A stretch of DNA of 64,000 nucleotides from an uncultured Eggerthellaceae bacterium (GCA_910589125.1 CAJURX010000001.1:124001-188000); one strand, 5' to 3'; shown: positions 44,651 to 53,950, counted from the stretch's first letter. A program made the numbers and translations. Notes: generated from the letters alone by a model not told the origin.

Positions 44651-45613
44651 CTATTCGATCGGGCTCTTCGCATCCTTGGAGCCCTCGACGCGACCTTCGA
44701 GGTATGCCCAGTAGGCCTCCACATCAGCGCGCATCTCCTCGAGGATAGCCTCGTTACCCGGCTTGAAGAGGTGCTTGAAGCGACCCTGCGGCTTCAAGAA
44801 GTCCTCAAGGGGCTTGAGGTTCTTCTCCTTGACCGGGGTGAGCTTCCAGACGCCATCCTCGACCTCGAACAGCGGCCAGAACTTCGTGTCAACGGCAAGG
44901 CGGCAGATCTCAGCCGTCTTGTCCGAAGCCAAGCGCCAGCCGCGCGGGCACGGTGCCAAGACGTTCAGGAAAGCAGGCCCCTCCACGGCGAACGCCTTCT
45001 CAGCCTTCGCCACGAGGTCCTTCCAATGCCCCACGGTGGACTGCGCCACATACGGCACGCCATGAGCCGCGATGATGGAGGTCAGATCCTTGCGGACCTG
45101 CGGCTTGCCCTGCTCCACCTTGCCCACCTCAGAGGTGGTGGCCCATGCGCCCTTCGGCGTAGCTGAGGAGCGCTGGATGCCGGTATTCATGTATGCGCCG
45201 TTGTCATAGCACACATACACCATGTCATGCCCGCGCTCCATGGCACCGGACAGCGACTGCAAGCCGATGTCATAGGTGCCGCCGTCGCCGCCGAATGCGA
45301 CGAACTTGACCTTCTTGTCAGCCGGGATCCTCCCTGCGCGCTGCATGCCCTTGAAGGCAGCCTCGACGCCGGAGACCGTGGCAGCGGAGTTCTCGAACGC
45401 GTTGTGGATGAACGGCACGTTCCAAGAATCGTACGGGTAGATGGTGGTGGACACCTCAAGGCATCCCGTCGCGCATCCCACGACCGGCTGCGTGTCCTCG
45501 GGCACGCCCATGAGGACCTGGCGCACGGCCATGGAGGCACCGCAGCCGCCGCACAGGCGGTGGCCCGGAGCCAGCATCTCCGGACGCTTGGAGAGTTCCT
45601 TTATGCTAGCCAT
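44651..45613 (-). CDS. porB: 2-oxoacid:ferredoxin oxidoreductase beta subunit (pyruvate type)
   Basis: This is the TPP-binding subunit that decarboxylates pyruvate to acetyl-CoA with reduction of ferredoxin. The 320-residue protein has the cluster-ligand cysteines CGGCG (residues 21-25) and CATGC, and the TPP motif GGDGGTYDIG with YDNGAYMNTG. The start lies 13 bases inside porA, so the two are coupled. The order gamma-delta-alpha-beta and separate subunits match the four-subunit PorGDAB of Thermotoga and archaea, not the fused clostridial PFOR. Pyruvate is the likely substrate, but related enzymes use 2-oxoisovalerate. Confidence 0.9.
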   Translation of the reverse strand: MASIKELSKRPEMLAPGHRLCGGCGASMAVRQVLMGVPEDTQPVVGCATGCLEVSTTIYPYDSWNVPFIHNAFENSAATVSGVEAAFKGMQRAGRIPADKKVKFVAFGGDGGTYDIGLQSLSGAMERGHDMVYVCYDNGAYMNTGIQRSSATPKGAWATTSEVGKVEQGKPQVRKDLTSIIAAHGVPYVAQSTVGHWKDLVAKAEKAFAVEGPAFLNVLAPCPRGWRLASDKTAEICRLAVDTKFWPLFEVEDGVWKLTPVKEKNLKPLEDFLKPQGRFKHLFKPGNEAILEEMRADVEAYWAYLEGRVEGSKDAKSPIE

Positions 45614-46818
45614 TCGTTATCAGCCCCTTCCGCCTCCTGCATGCCAAGGTAGGTCAGGCGACCCGTCGGCTTCGCGCCTGACGCGAGCTGCTCCAGGTCA
45701 GCGTATACGCCATTCACGGTCTCGTTCGTCAGGTCGTTCCCACCAAGGCCATAGATGTAGTTGTGCATCGGGATGTTCAGCCCCTCAGCGTACAGCGCGC
45801 TCATGACGTCCACTGCCAGAGGCCCGAACTCGCCGCCGATGGAATCCGCTCGGTCCATGATGGCGATGGCCTTCGCACCCTTGCAGGCTTCCACGATCTC
45901 AGCCGCCGGGAACGGACGATACACGCGTGGGCGCACGACGCCTACCTTCTTGCCAGCAGCGCGCAGCTCGCGACCCACATGGCGCATGTTGCCTGCAGCA
46001 GACCCCAGGACCACGACGACCAGATCGGCGTCGTCGGTCTCCCAGGTGTCCACCATGTCGAACGGACGGCCGCAGATGTCAGCCCAGGCGCGCCCGTAGC
46101 GCTCGATGATGGGCAGCGAATCCTGGCACGCGCGACGCAGCACCGCGCGGGACTTCATGTAGGACGACCCATTGGCGAACATGCCAGCACCGATCGCATC
46201 GGTGCTGGTCAGCAGGCCATTCACCGGCTCGTAGGAACCCACGAAGGATGCCACTGTCTCATCGTCCTCCATGACGCAGCGTTCCATGGCATGGCTGGTG
46301 ATGAAGCCGTCGAGCGTGGTGAGGACGGGCAGCTGCACGTCCTTGTCCTCGGCGATCGGGAAGCTGATGACGGTGTTGTCATAGGCCTCTTGCGCGGTCT
46401 CGGCGAAGAAGATGATCCAGCCGGTGTCGCGCGCGCCCATGATGTCCGAATGGTCGCCATGGATGTTGATGGGTGCGGAGAGCGCCCTGTTCGCGTTCGC
46501 CATGACGATGGGGAGCCTCATGCCCGCAGCGATGAAGAGCTCCTCCCACATGAGCGCGAGGCCCTGGCTCGCCGTGGCCGTTGCCACGCGCGCGCCCGCA
46601 GCGGATGCGCCCACGCATGCCGACATGGCGGAATGCTCGGATTCGACCGTCACGAACTCCGTGGTGACGATGCCGTTGGCGACGTATTTCGCATAATTCT
46701 CCACGATGGTGGTCTGGGGCGTGATGGGGTAGGCCGCCATCACATCAGGGTTGGCCTGGCGCATGGCCTCGGCCACCATCTGATTGCCCGTAGCGGAGAA
46801 CGGCTTGGAAGCTGCCAT
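45601..46818 (-). CDS. porA: 2-oxoacid:ferredoxin oxidoreductase alpha subunit
   Basis: This is the 405-residue catalytic alpha subunit. Motifs are AYPITPQTTIVE near the N-terminus, FVTVESEHSAMSACVGASAAG, the SQGLALMWEELFIAAGMRLP block, and a C-terminal NAD-like transketolase fold (VVVVLGSAAGNMRHVGREL). It contributes to the CoA and TPP sites with porB. ATG 46818 follows the porD stop at once (TAGATG). Length and motifs are normal for the four-subunit enzyme. Confidence 0.92.
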   Translation of the reverse strand: MAASKPFSATGNQMVAEAMRQANPDVMAAYPITPQTTIVENYAKYVANGIVTTEFVTVESEHSAMSACVGASAAGARVATATASQGLALMWEELFIAAGMRLPIVMANANRALSAPINIHGDHSDIMGARDTGWIIFFAETAQEAYDNTVISFPIAEDKDVQLPVLTTLDGFITSHAMERCVMEDDETVASFVGSYEPVNGLLTSTDAIGAGMFANGSSYMKSRAVLRRACQDSLPIIERYGRAWADICGRPFDMVDTWETDDADLVVVVLGSAAGNMRHVGRELRAAGKKVGVVRPRVYRPFPAAEIVEACKGAKAIAIMDRADSIGGEFGPLAVDVMSALYAEGLNIPMHNYIYGLGGNDLTNETVNGVYADLEQLASGAKPTGRLTYLGMQEAEGADNEWLA

Positions 46819-47136
46819 CTACCTCACCCCTTCCGCTTCGTCCTCGCGGATGAAGCCAAGCGCATCGAAGCGGCACTCGTGCACGCAGACGCCGCAACCC
46901 TTGCAATGGTCGTAGTCGATGCCGGTCATCGTGCCATCGGATACCATGATGGACGAATCGGGGCAGACGACCCAGCACAGCATGCAGCTGGTGCACTTGT
47001 CAGCATCCCACACGGGGCGCATGGACCTCCAACCACCCGTGATGTATTCAGCAGACGTGCCAGCCTTGCAGATGAAGCCCTTCGGGAACTCCTCGGGCTT
47101 CCAATCATCGAACGTGCTCAGATCGGGCATCTTCAT
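46819..47136 (-). CDS. porD: 2-oxoacid:ferredoxin oxidoreductase delta subunit (2[4Fe-4S])
   Basis: This is a 105-residue ferredoxin-like subunit with two CxxCxxCxxxC motifs (CTSCMLCWVVC and CKGCGVCVHEC), which carries electrons from the catalytic site to soluble ferredoxin. ATG 47136 overlaps the porG stop (ATGA). An ATG at 47130 would remove only two residues. It keeps the normal PorD length. Confidence 0.94.
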   Translation of the reverse strand: MKMPDLSTFDDWKPEEFPKGFICKAGTSAEYITGGWRSMRPVWDADKCTSCMLCWVVCPDSSIMVSDGTMTGIDYDHCKGCGVCVHECRFDALGFIREDEAEGVR

Positions 47137-47708
47137 GCGACGGACACCTCCTCATAGGCGCGATCGACGGACTGGAGGTTCGCATCGATCATCTCCTGTG
47201 CGAACTTCTTGCCGAACGTCTCCACCAAGCGCTCCTTCACCGCATCCACGGGAACGACGCCCGTGATCTTGGAGAGGGCGCCCACGATGGGGGTGTTCGG
47301 GATGTCGCGGCCGATGGTGCCAAGGGCGATGCCCGATGCATCCACGATGGCAACGGTCACGCCAGCAGGCGCGTTCAAGGCAGCCTTCGCAGCCGCTGCA
47401 TCCATCTCGGTGTTCAGGATGATGTAGCCATCCTCGCGTATCCCCTCAGCCACGTCCACGGAATCCAGGAGCGTATCGTCCAAGATCACGACGATGTCGG
47501 GATTCACGATGGTGTTATGCACCTCGATCGGGGAATCGCTCACGCGCGAGTACGCCTTCAGCGGGGCACCCGTGCGCTCGGGACCGTACTCTGGCATGGC
47601 CTGGATGTAGGCACCCTGCAGAAGGGCTGCATCGGCCACGAGCTTCGCAGCCGTGACGGCGCCTTGCCCGGCGCGCGCATGCCAGCGGATCTCTGTCAGC
47701 TTGGACAT
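47133..47708 (-). CDS. porG: 2-oxoacid:ferredoxin oxidoreductase gamma subunit
   Basis: This is the gamma subunit of 191 residues with the family start LTEIRWHARAGQGAVTAAKLVAD and the EYGPERTGAPLKAYSRV block (CoA side of the complex). ATG 47708 has GAGAGGA upstream, preferred over the in-frame ATG at 47735. First gene of porG-porD-porA-porB; all junctions overlap or touch. Confidence 0.93.
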   Translation of the reverse strand: MSKLTEIRWHARAGQGAVTAAKLVADAALLQGAYIQAMPEYGPERTGAPLKAYSRVSDSPIEVHNTIVNPDIVVILDDTLLDSVDVAEGIREDGYIILNTEMDAAAAKAALNAPAGVTVAIVDASGIALGTIGRDIPNTPIVGALSKITGVVPVDAVKERLVETFGKKFAQEMIDANLQSVDRAYEEVSVA

Positions 47709-47741
47709 TCCTCTCCTCTCGTTGCTCTTTCTCAAAAGGCC

Positions 47742-47773
47742 GCGCCCAGTGCGCTCACGCGAGCATGGGGCGC
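47742..47773 (-). promoter_or_regulatory. Leader hairpin of the porGDAB transcript
   Basis: GCGCCC/GGGCGC outer stem with an inner GCTC-GCGT-GAGC stem, in the roughly 105-base leader. Possible role in message stability; no known riboswitch is recognised. Confidence 0.35.
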
Positions 47774-47819
47774 TGATCGCTCAGGATAGGCAAGCATCTG
47801 CCCAGAAGCGAACGCGAAG

Positions 47820-47828
47820 ATGATAACA
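47820..47828 (-). promoter_or_regulatory. Extended -10 promoter candidate for porGDAB
   Basis: The minus strand reads TGT-TATCAT. No -35 is recognisable. Confidence 0.4.
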
Positions 47829-47979
47829 ATATGGCAACGATGCGCATCGCACCCGCGCAGACGCAAGCAGACGAACGGGATGAACCCAGAAGGTAAATGG
47901 GGGATACCCTGCACCTTCGCCACCGGTGAGCGGTAGCTTGGGAGAGGTCGTGGGTTTTGGGCCCGGGTCGCGCGGACGC

Positions 47980-48008
47980 TTCCCTTTGGTCCCGTTTTCG
48001 CGCATAAT
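47980..48008 (+). promoter_or_regulatory. Promoter candidate for the ABC transporter binding protein
   Basis: TTCCCT, 17 bases, CATAAT; the -10 matches five of six consensus positions, the -35 only about three. The start would lie near 48015, giving a leader of about 75 bases with hairpins. Confidence 0.45.
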
Positions 48009-48022
48009 AGCGGACCGTATAG

Positions 48023-48066
48023 AAAGCACGCGCGCGTGCGGGTGCTTTGAAAGGGGCTGGCGCCCC
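48023..48066 (+). promoter_or_regulatory. Two leader hairpins before the binding-protein gene
   Basis: AAAGCAC/GTGCTTT with a GC-rich loop, then GGGGC-TGGC-GCCCC, ending 24 bases before the start codon. Neither has a T-run. They may stabilise this highly expressed message or form a regulatory leader. Confidence 0.35.
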
Positions 48067-48089
48067 ACCGACCTTAGTTGGAGGGAACT

Positions 48090-49673
48090 ATGGATCAACC
48101 GAAACTGACTCGCCGCGGATTCCTGGCAGGAACGGCAGCCACAGGCGCTGTCGCAGCGCTCGCACTGAGCGGCTGCGGCTCCAACAGCTCGTCTTCTGCG
48201 AGCTCAGCAGCTGAGGGCTCTACCGCAGCTGAGGCCATCACGGCAGCACTCAACTACTCGAGCACCAATTACAGCCCCGTAGGATGCAGCTCAGCCCTGA
48301 TCCTTGCCGCCACATGGCACGTCTTCGAGGGCCTGTATGACATGGACCTGCACAACTACTCCACCTACACCGCCCTTGCCTCTGGTGAGCCCGTCAAGGT
48401 CTCTGACACCGAATATGAGGTGAGCCTGCGCGACGGTGCGAAGTTCTCCGATGGCACAGATGTCACCGCAGCTGATGTCGTCGCTTCCTTCGAAGCCAAC
48501 ATGGCTGATGACACCTATGGCGCATTCCTGTCCTTCATCAGCGGCGTGGCTGCCAAGGACGACAAGACGGTCACCTTCACGCTGAACTACCCCTTCGAGC
48601 CCCTGCTCAAGGGTCGCCTGTCCGTCGTGAAGATCTTCCCGGCCTCTCTCTCTGCCGATCAGCTGAAGACTACGCCCATCGGCTCTGGTCCATGGATGTA
48701 TGACACCATCAATGGTGATGATGGTGGGCGCATCACCTTCATTCCGAACGAGAACTATAACGGCACCATGCCGGCCACCTGCCAATCCATGGATTGGAAT
48801 GTCCTTAAGGACGACACCTCACGTGTCACGGCGATCACTGACGGCTCCGTCAATGCGATCACAGATGTCCCTGCCGCAAATGCGGATCAAGTTTCTGGCG
48901 CAGGGGCTGCAGTGGAAGACGTTCCGAGCTTCACGCTGCCCTTCCTCATGTTCAACACGAAGAAGGCACCGTTCAACGACAAGCGCGTACGTCAAGCATT
49001 CTTCTATGCGATCGATATGGACAAGCTGATCGCGAATGCCATGGCTGGCCATGCTGCTGCCGCCACGAGCTTCCTGCCTGAAGGCTATGCCAATTATCAT
49101 CGTGCAAGCACCGTTTACACGTACGATACCGAGAAAGCGAAGCAGCTGCTTGCCGAAGCGCAGCAAGAATCTATTTCATGCGAACTCATGGTCAATAACA
49201 CATGGGTAGCCGCCTTGGCCGCTCAGATCAAAGAAGACCTCGCTGCTGTCGGCATCGAAGCCACCATCAAGGAGACTGCCATCGACTGGGCATCCCTCGC
49301 ACCATCTGATGACATCCTTCCTTACGATGTCATGCTGACATCCGGTGACCCGTCCTGCTTCGGCAATGATCCCGACTTGCTCATGACCTGGTGGTACGGT
49401 GACAACGTCTGGACCCAGGGCCGCTCTTGCTGGAACACCACCACAGAGTGGGCAGGACTCCAGACGCTGCTCCAGCAGGCACGTGAGGCTGCGGATACCA
49501 CTCAGCAGCAGGAGATCTGGAACCAGTGCTTCGACATCATCGCCGAAGAGGTGCCGATCTATCCTCTGTTCCATAAAGAGGTATCTACGGGATACTATTC
49601 CGAGAAGCTCGAGGACTTCGCTCCCATCTCCACCACGGGCCTCGTGTTCCTGGGGACCACGCCCCTCGCGTAG
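48090..49673 (+). CDS. ABC transporter substrate-binding lipoprotein (peptide/sialic-acid type, family 5)
   Basis: This 527-residue binding protein is exported as a lipoprotein. The N-terminus has a twin-arginine-like RRGFLAGTAATG stretch and the lipobox LSGC with C29. The remainder is the DppA/OppA-like fold (RDGAKFSDGTDVTAADVV, MFNTKKAPFNDKRVRQAFFYAID). ATG 48090 follows GGAGGG. Because it precedes Dpp-type permeases and a NanA/DapA-family lyase, sialic acid is a plausible ligand, as in Sat-type importers, but peptides remain possible. A terminator at 49711 probably raises its level above the permeases. Confidence 0.88.
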   Translation: MDQPKLTRRGFLAGTAATGAVAALALSGCGSNSSSSASSAAEGSTAAEAITAALNYSSTNYSPVGCSSALILAATWHVFEGLYDMDLHNYSTYTALASGEPVKVSDTEYEVSLRDGAKFSDGTDVTAADVVASFEANMADDTYGAFLSFISGVAAKDDKTVTFTLNYPFEPLLKGRLSVVKIFPASLSADQLKTTPIGSGPWMYDTINGDDGGRITFIPNENYNGTMPATCQSMDWNVLKDDTSRVTAITDGSVNAITDVPAANADQVSGAGAAVEDVPSFTLPFLMFNTKKAPFNDKRVRQAFFYAIDMDKLIANAMAGHAAAATSFLPEGYANYHRASTVYTYDTEKAKQLLAEAQQESISCELMVNNTWVAALAAQIKEDLAAVGIEATIKETAIDWASLAPSDDILPYDVMLTSGDPSCFGNDPDLLMTWWYGDNVWTQGRSCWNTTTEWAGLQTLLQQAREAADTTQQQEIWNQCFDIIAEEVPIYPLFHKEVSTGYYSEKLEDFAPISTTGLVFLGTTPLA

Positions 49674-49710
49674 CCCAAGGACCCATCAAGGGGCGCACAC
49701 GACCCGATCC

Positions 49711-49744
49711 GAAAGGACCCGCTCCATGCGGGTCCTTTCTTTTG
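49711..49744 (+). terminator. Intrinsic terminator between binding-protein and permease genes
   Basis: A 12-base-pair stem GAAAGGACCCGC/GCGGGTCCTTTC, loop TCCAT, then TTTTG. It lies 38 bases after the binding-protein stop and probably limits read-through into the permease genes. Confidence 0.9.
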
Positions 49745-49848
49745 TGCGAGGTGCCCATATACCCCATGCGTGCGCGCGGTGAGCACCTGTTCTTGGGGTA
49801 AACTAGGGCCATCTGAAAACAGGCGCATGCGTCGCGAGAGGAGGGAAT

Positions 49849-50796
49849 GTGAATAACCTATTGAGGCTCATAGGCAACCGCATACTATGGCTGCCCGTGA
49901 TGATCCTAGGCGTCACCATTCTTGTTTTCTTCATCATGTCGCTCTCCCCCATCGATCCGGCCTACTCGGTCTTGGGAGAGAACGCAACCGAGGCCCAAGC
50001 ACAAGCCTACCGTGAGGAGTACGGGCTGAACGATCCCATCATCGTACAGTACGGGAACTTTCTGCTCGGTATGTTCCAGGGCGACCTGGGAAGCTACGGA
50101 GCGTCCAAGATGAGCGTGACCGAACGCGTCATGGAAGCGCTTCCCGTCACGCTGCAGCTCACCTTCATGGGCCTCATCTTCGGCGTGGTCGTGGCCTTGA
50201 TCTTGGGCGTGGTGTCCGCGCTCTATCGCGACAAGTGGCCCGACCAGATCATCCGCATCTTCTCCATCGCCTGCATCGCGACGCCCTCCTTCTGGCTGGC
50301 GGTCCTCCTGATCTTGGCGTTCCAGGGCATCCTGCCGGCATCGGGCAAGCTGCCGGACTTCACCGTCGATCCCAGCGGCTGGTTCCAGCGCATGCTGCTC
50401 CCGGCCATCTCCCTGGGCGTTCCGGTGGCAGGCCAGCTCACGCGCGTCGTCCGCACATCCATGGTGGAGGAGCTGGATAAGGACTACGTGCGCACCGCGC
50501 TCGGGTTCGGCATCCCGAAGGCCGTCGTCGTTGCGCGCAACGTGCTGCGCAACGCGCTCATCACGCCCGTCACCGTCCTGGGCCTGCGCATCGGCTACCT
50601 CATCGGCGGCGCCGTCATCATCGAGGTGATCTTCAACCTACCTGGCATGGGCATGGCCATCGTATCCGGCATCCAATCGAACTACCTGTACCTGGTGCAA
50701 GGCGTCGTGCTCACCGTGGCCATCGCCTTCATCATCATCAACATCATCGTTGACATGCTCTACATCCTCATCGACCCACGGATAAGGAGCGTGTAG
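49849..50796 (+). CDS. ABC transporter permease, DppB/OppB type
   Basis: This is a 315-residue polytopic permease. The first membrane segment is LWLPVMILGVTILVFFIM, and the family EAA-like loop is RTSMVEELDKDYVRTA-LGFGIPK. The segment EVIFNLPGMGMAIV is typical of the DppB family. The start is GTG 49849 with GAGGAGGG upstream. It ends 3 bases before the fusion gene. A separate promoter may lie in the 175 bases after the terminator. Confidence 0.92.
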   Translation: MNNLLRLIGNRILWLPVMILGVTILVFFIMSLSPIDPAYSVLGENATEAQAQAYREEYGLNDPIIVQYGNFLLGMFQGDLGSYGASKMSVTERVMEALPVTLQLTFMGLIFGVVVALILGVVSALYRDKWPDQIIRIFSIACIATPSFWLAVLLILAFQGILPASGKLPDFTVDPSGWFQRMLLPAISLGVPVAGQLTRVVRTSMVEELDKDYVRTALGFGIPKAVVVARNVLRNALITPVTVLGLRIGYLIGGAVIIEVIFNLPGMGMAIVSGIQSNYLYLVQGVVLTVAIAFIIINIIVDMLYILIDPRIRSV

Positions 50797-50799
50797 AAG

Positions 50800-52947
50800 A
50801 TGAATGCATCTGAACCCAAGCTGACCACGCATGTGGAGGATTGCAACAGGGACGAGCTCCTGGCGCAAGGGGCAGGCGGGTCAGGTCCCGTGCCCTGCCC
50901 TGGCCCCACCGGACCTGTCCTGAGGGAGAAGACCACCGAGAAGCTGGAAGGCAAGGTGCGCTTCCGCCGCTGGAAGTCCATGACCATCGGGGCGCGCATC
51001 TCCCTCGTCGTGCTCGTGGCCATCGTGTTCGTGGCCGTGTTCGCAAACTTCCTGGCACCGCACAACCCCTACGAGATCTTCACCGCGCGCCAGGCTCCTG
51101 ACAGCACCTTCCCCTTCGGCACGGACGACAAGGGCCGCGACGTCTTGTCGCGCATGATGTACGGTGCGCGCTACTCGCTCGTCATCGGTCTGGGCGCCAC
51201 CGCCTTCGCGCTGGTGTTCGGCTCGATCATCGGCTCCCTTGCCGCCGTCGTGCGCTCGTGGCTGTCCAACCTCATCATGCGCATCCTGGACATCATCATG
51301 TCCTTTCCGGGCATCGCGCTGGCTGCGACGTTCGTCATCGTGTTCGGCAACTCCGTGCCCTCGCTCATCTTCGCCATCGGCTTTTTGTACATCCCCCAGA
51401 TCGCCCGCATCGTGAGGGCGAACGTCATGAGCGAGTACAACCAGGATTATGTGCGCGCCGTCATCGTCTCGGGCGCTCGCGCGAACTGGATCCTGGTCAA
51501 GCACGTGATCCGCAACTGCATCGCGCCCGTGCTCGTGTTCACCATCGTGCTCGTGGCTGACGCCATCGTGTTCGAGGCGTCCCTGTCATTCATCTCCGCT
51601 GGCATCCCCGAGCCCACGCCCACGTGGGGCAACATCCTGGCCGATGCGCGCGATGGCGTGCTGGCTGGCCGTTGGTGGCAGGCGCTCTTCCCGGGCCTTG
51701 CCATCATGATCACGGTGCTCTGCCTGAACATCTTCTCCGAGGGCATCACCGACGCCATGGCAGCGCCTGCGAAGGCTCCCGTGGCCGCTGGCGACGACAA
51801 GCTGGCTGGCAGCCGCGAGGCAGACCGCATGGTCGCCGACCCGAAGCTGGCCTATGCAGCTCAGGCTGAGATGCTCGAGAAGCGCCTTGCCGACCTGCGC
51901 GCCATGGAGGCGAAGCGCACGGACCGCTTCACTGCCAAGACGGATGTTGCTCCCATCTTGGAGGTCAAGGACCTCTGCATCCAGTTCCCGCGCCATGGCG
52001 ATGTGAACGTGGTGGACCATGTGAGCTTCGTCGTCCGCCCACGCCAGACCATGGGCCTCGTGGGCGAATCGGGCTGCGGCAAATCCATCACCTCCCTCGC
52101 CATCATGGGGCTGTTGGACAAGAAGGCGAAGATATCCGGCGAGATCTTCTACAACGGGCAGAACCTCCTGGAGATGTCGGATCGTCAGATGAATCAGCTG
52201 CGCGGCCGCGAGATCGCCATGATCTACCAGGACGCGCTGTCATCGCTGAACCCGTCCATGCTCATCCGAGCGCAGATGAAGCAGCTCACCAAGCGCGGTG
52301 GCACGCGCAGCGCAGAGGAGCTGCTGGAGCTCGTGGGCCTGGACCCGAAGCGCACGCTGGATTCCTATCCGCATGAGCTCTCAGGTGGCCAGCGCCAACG
52401 CGTGCTGATCGCCATGGCTCTCACGCGCGACCCGAAGGTCATCATCGCAGACGAGCCCACCACCGCCCTTGACGTGACGGTGCAGAAGCAGGTCGTCGAT
52501 CTGCTGAACCGCCTCCAGGAGGAGCTCGGCTTCGCCATGGTGTTCGTGAGCCATGACCTGGCCCTCGTCGCCGAGGTGGCCAACTCCATCACCGTCATGT
52601 ACGCCGGACAGGTGGTCGAGCAGGGTCCCGTCGTGGACATCCTGACCAGCCCGATCCACGAGTACACGCGCGGCCTTCTGGGTTCGGTGCTCTCCATCGA
52701 AGCAGGCGGCGACAGGCTGCATCAGGTGCCTGGCTCCGTTCCCTCTCCCAAGGACTTCCCGGTGGGCGATCGCTTCACGCCGCGCTCCAGCCACCCCGAG
52801 AAGATATCTCCCACGCGCCCGATCCTCAAGCGCGCTGGGGATACCGATCACTATTACGCAGAGCTGCCTGATGATGTGCTGAACGAGCTGGGCATCCAGC
52901 CCTACGCACCGGGCGGCCCGATCGAGTGGACGGACAAGCTATCATGA
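50800..52947 (+). CDS. Permease-ATPase fusion of the ABC transporter (DppC plus DppD)
   Basis: This 715-residue protein joins two normally separate subunits. Residues about 55-325 are a DppC-type permease (FGTDDKGRDVLSRMMYGARYS, EYNQDYVRAVIVSGA). After a linker with an Ala/Lys/Glu-rich helix, residues about 385-640 are an ABC ATPase: GLVGESGCGKSIT (Walker A), the signature LSGGQRQRVLIAMAL, and Walker B VIIADEPTTALD. An N-terminal 50-residue tail is Gly/Pro-rich. The frame is continuous, so the fusion is real. Similar fusions are reported for Sat-type sialic acid importers, to my recollection. Its stop overlaps the next ATPase start (ATGA). Confidence 0.93.
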   Translation: MNASEPKLTTHVEDCNRDELLAQGAGGSGPVPCPGPTGPVLREKTTEKLEGKVRFRRWKSMTIGARISLVVLVAIVFVAVFANFLAPHNPYEIFTARQAPDSTFPFGTDDKGRDVLSRMMYGARYSLVIGLGATAFALVFGSIIGSLAAVVRSWLSNLIMRILDIIMSFPGIALAATFVIVFGNSVPSLIFAIGFLYIPQIARIVRANVMSEYNQDYVRAVIVSGARANWILVKHVIRNCIAPVLVFTIVLVADAIVFEASLSFISAGIPEPTPTWGNILADARDGVLAGRWWQALFPGLAIMITVLCLNIFSEGITDAMAAPAKAPVAAGDDKLAGSREADRMVADPKLAYAAQAEMLEKRLADLRAMEAKRTDRFTAKTDVAPILEVKDLCIQFPRHGDVNVVDHVSFVVRPRQTMGLVGESGCGKSITSLAIMGLLDKKAKISGEIFYNGQNLLEMSDRQMNQLRGREIAMIYQDALSSLNPSMLIRAQMKQLTKRGGTRSAEELLELVGLDPKRTLDSYPHELSGGQRQRVLIAMALTRDPKVIIADEPTTALDVTVQKQVVDLLNRLQEELGFAMVFVSHDLALVAEVANSITVMYAGQVVEQGPVVDILTSPIHEYTRGLLGSVLSIEAGGDRLHQVPGSVPSPKDFPVGDRFTPRSSHPEKISPTRPILKRAGDTDHYYAELPDDVLNELGIQPYAPGGPIEWTDKLS

Positions 52948-53939
52948 CGAATACCGAAGAGAAGAACACCACGCAACCGCTAGAGGAGACCTTCGAGGAG
53001 GAGATCATCGCTTGCACCTCCACCGATGAGGAGTGCCTGCGCGTCAAGGGCGAGATGTCCGACCCGGCGCACATCCAGGAGGAGCGCGATCAGGTAGCCA
53101 AGGCGCAAGCCGCCTCCGATGCGCAGCATGAGGGCGAGACCCCCATCATCTTCCTGGATGACATCAAGGTCACGTTCAAGACGCGCACAGGATCGCTCCT
53201 GCATCCCAACCTCGTGCACGCCGTGCGCGGCCTCACCTTGAAGCTCTGGCCGGGTGAGACCATCGGCATCGTCGGCGAATCAGGGTGCGGCAAGTCCACC
53301 ACTGCCAACGTCATGTGCGGGCTGCAAGCCCCCACCTCGGGCAAGGTGTACTTCAAGGGCAAGGACGTCACGAACAGGACGGCTGCTGACAGGCGCACCA
53401 TCGGCCGCGTCATCTCCGTCGTGTTCCAGGACCCTGCAACGGCGCTGAACGCGCGCATGACGGTCCACGATCAGCTCATGGACCCCATGATCGTGCACAA
53501 GGTGGGGACGCCTGAGGAGCGCGAGGAGCGCGTGCATGACCTCATCGGCATGGTGGGACTGCCCGAATCCGCGCTCGATGCGCTCCCCAGCCAGCTCTCC
53601 GGCGGTCAGCGCCAGCGCGTGGCCATCGCTCGTGCGCTCTCGCTGAAGCCTGATGCCATCATCGCAGACGAGCCCACCAGCGCACTCGACGTGTCCGTCC
53701 GTGCGCAGATCCTGAACCTCTTGATGGACCTCAAGAAGGAGCTGAACCTCGCCATGGTGTTCATCAGCCATGACATCCAGACCGTTCGCTACATCTCTGA
53801 CAGGATCATCGTGATGAATGGCGGCATGGCGGTCGAGGAAGGGACCGCGGCCGAGGTCTTCAACGATCCCAAAGATGACTATACTAGGCTCTTGCTCGGT
53901 GCAGCGCCTTCGCTGCTGCACCCCGACCTTGGAGAATAG
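52944..53939 (+). CDS. ABC transporter ATP-binding protein, DppF/OppF type
   Basis: This is the second ATPase of the importer, 331 residues. Residues about 1-75 are an acidic N-terminal extension; the ABC core follows with GIVGESGCGKSTTANVM, LSGGQRQRVAIARAL and AIIADEPTSALDVS. The ATG at 52944 overlaps the fusion gene TGA (ATGA), so the two ATPases are translationally coupled. The C-terminus has the DppF-type tail (DDYTRLLLGAAPSLL). It ends 11 bases before the lyase gene. Confidence 0.93.
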   Translation: MTNTEEKNTTQPLEETFEEEIIACTSTDEECLRVKGEMSDPAHIQEERDQVAKAQAASDAQHEGETPIIFLDDIKVTFKTRTGSLLHPNLVHAVRGLTLKLWPGETIGIVGESGCGKSTTANVMCGLQAPTSGKVYFKGKDVTNRTAADRRTIGRVISVVFQDPATALNARMTVHDQLMDPMIVHKVGTPEEREERVHDLIGMVGLPESALDALPSQLSGGQRQRVAIARALSLKPDAIIADEPTSALDVSVRAQILNLLMDLKKELNLAMVFISHDIQTVRYISDRIIVMNGGMAVEEGTAAEVFNDPKDDYTRLLLGAAPSLLHPDLGE

Positions 53940-53950
53940 GAGCTCTCAGC

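Larger units (their letters stand above)
47709..48089. other. Divergent intergenic region between porG and the ABC transporter
   Basis: This 381-base gap separates two head-to-head operons. Toward porG it holds an extended -10 candidate (47820-47828) and a leader hairpin (47742-47773). Toward the binding-protein gene it holds a two-box promoter candidate (47980-48008) and two hairpins in the leader (48023-48066). No coding gene is supported in it. Confidence 0.6.
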
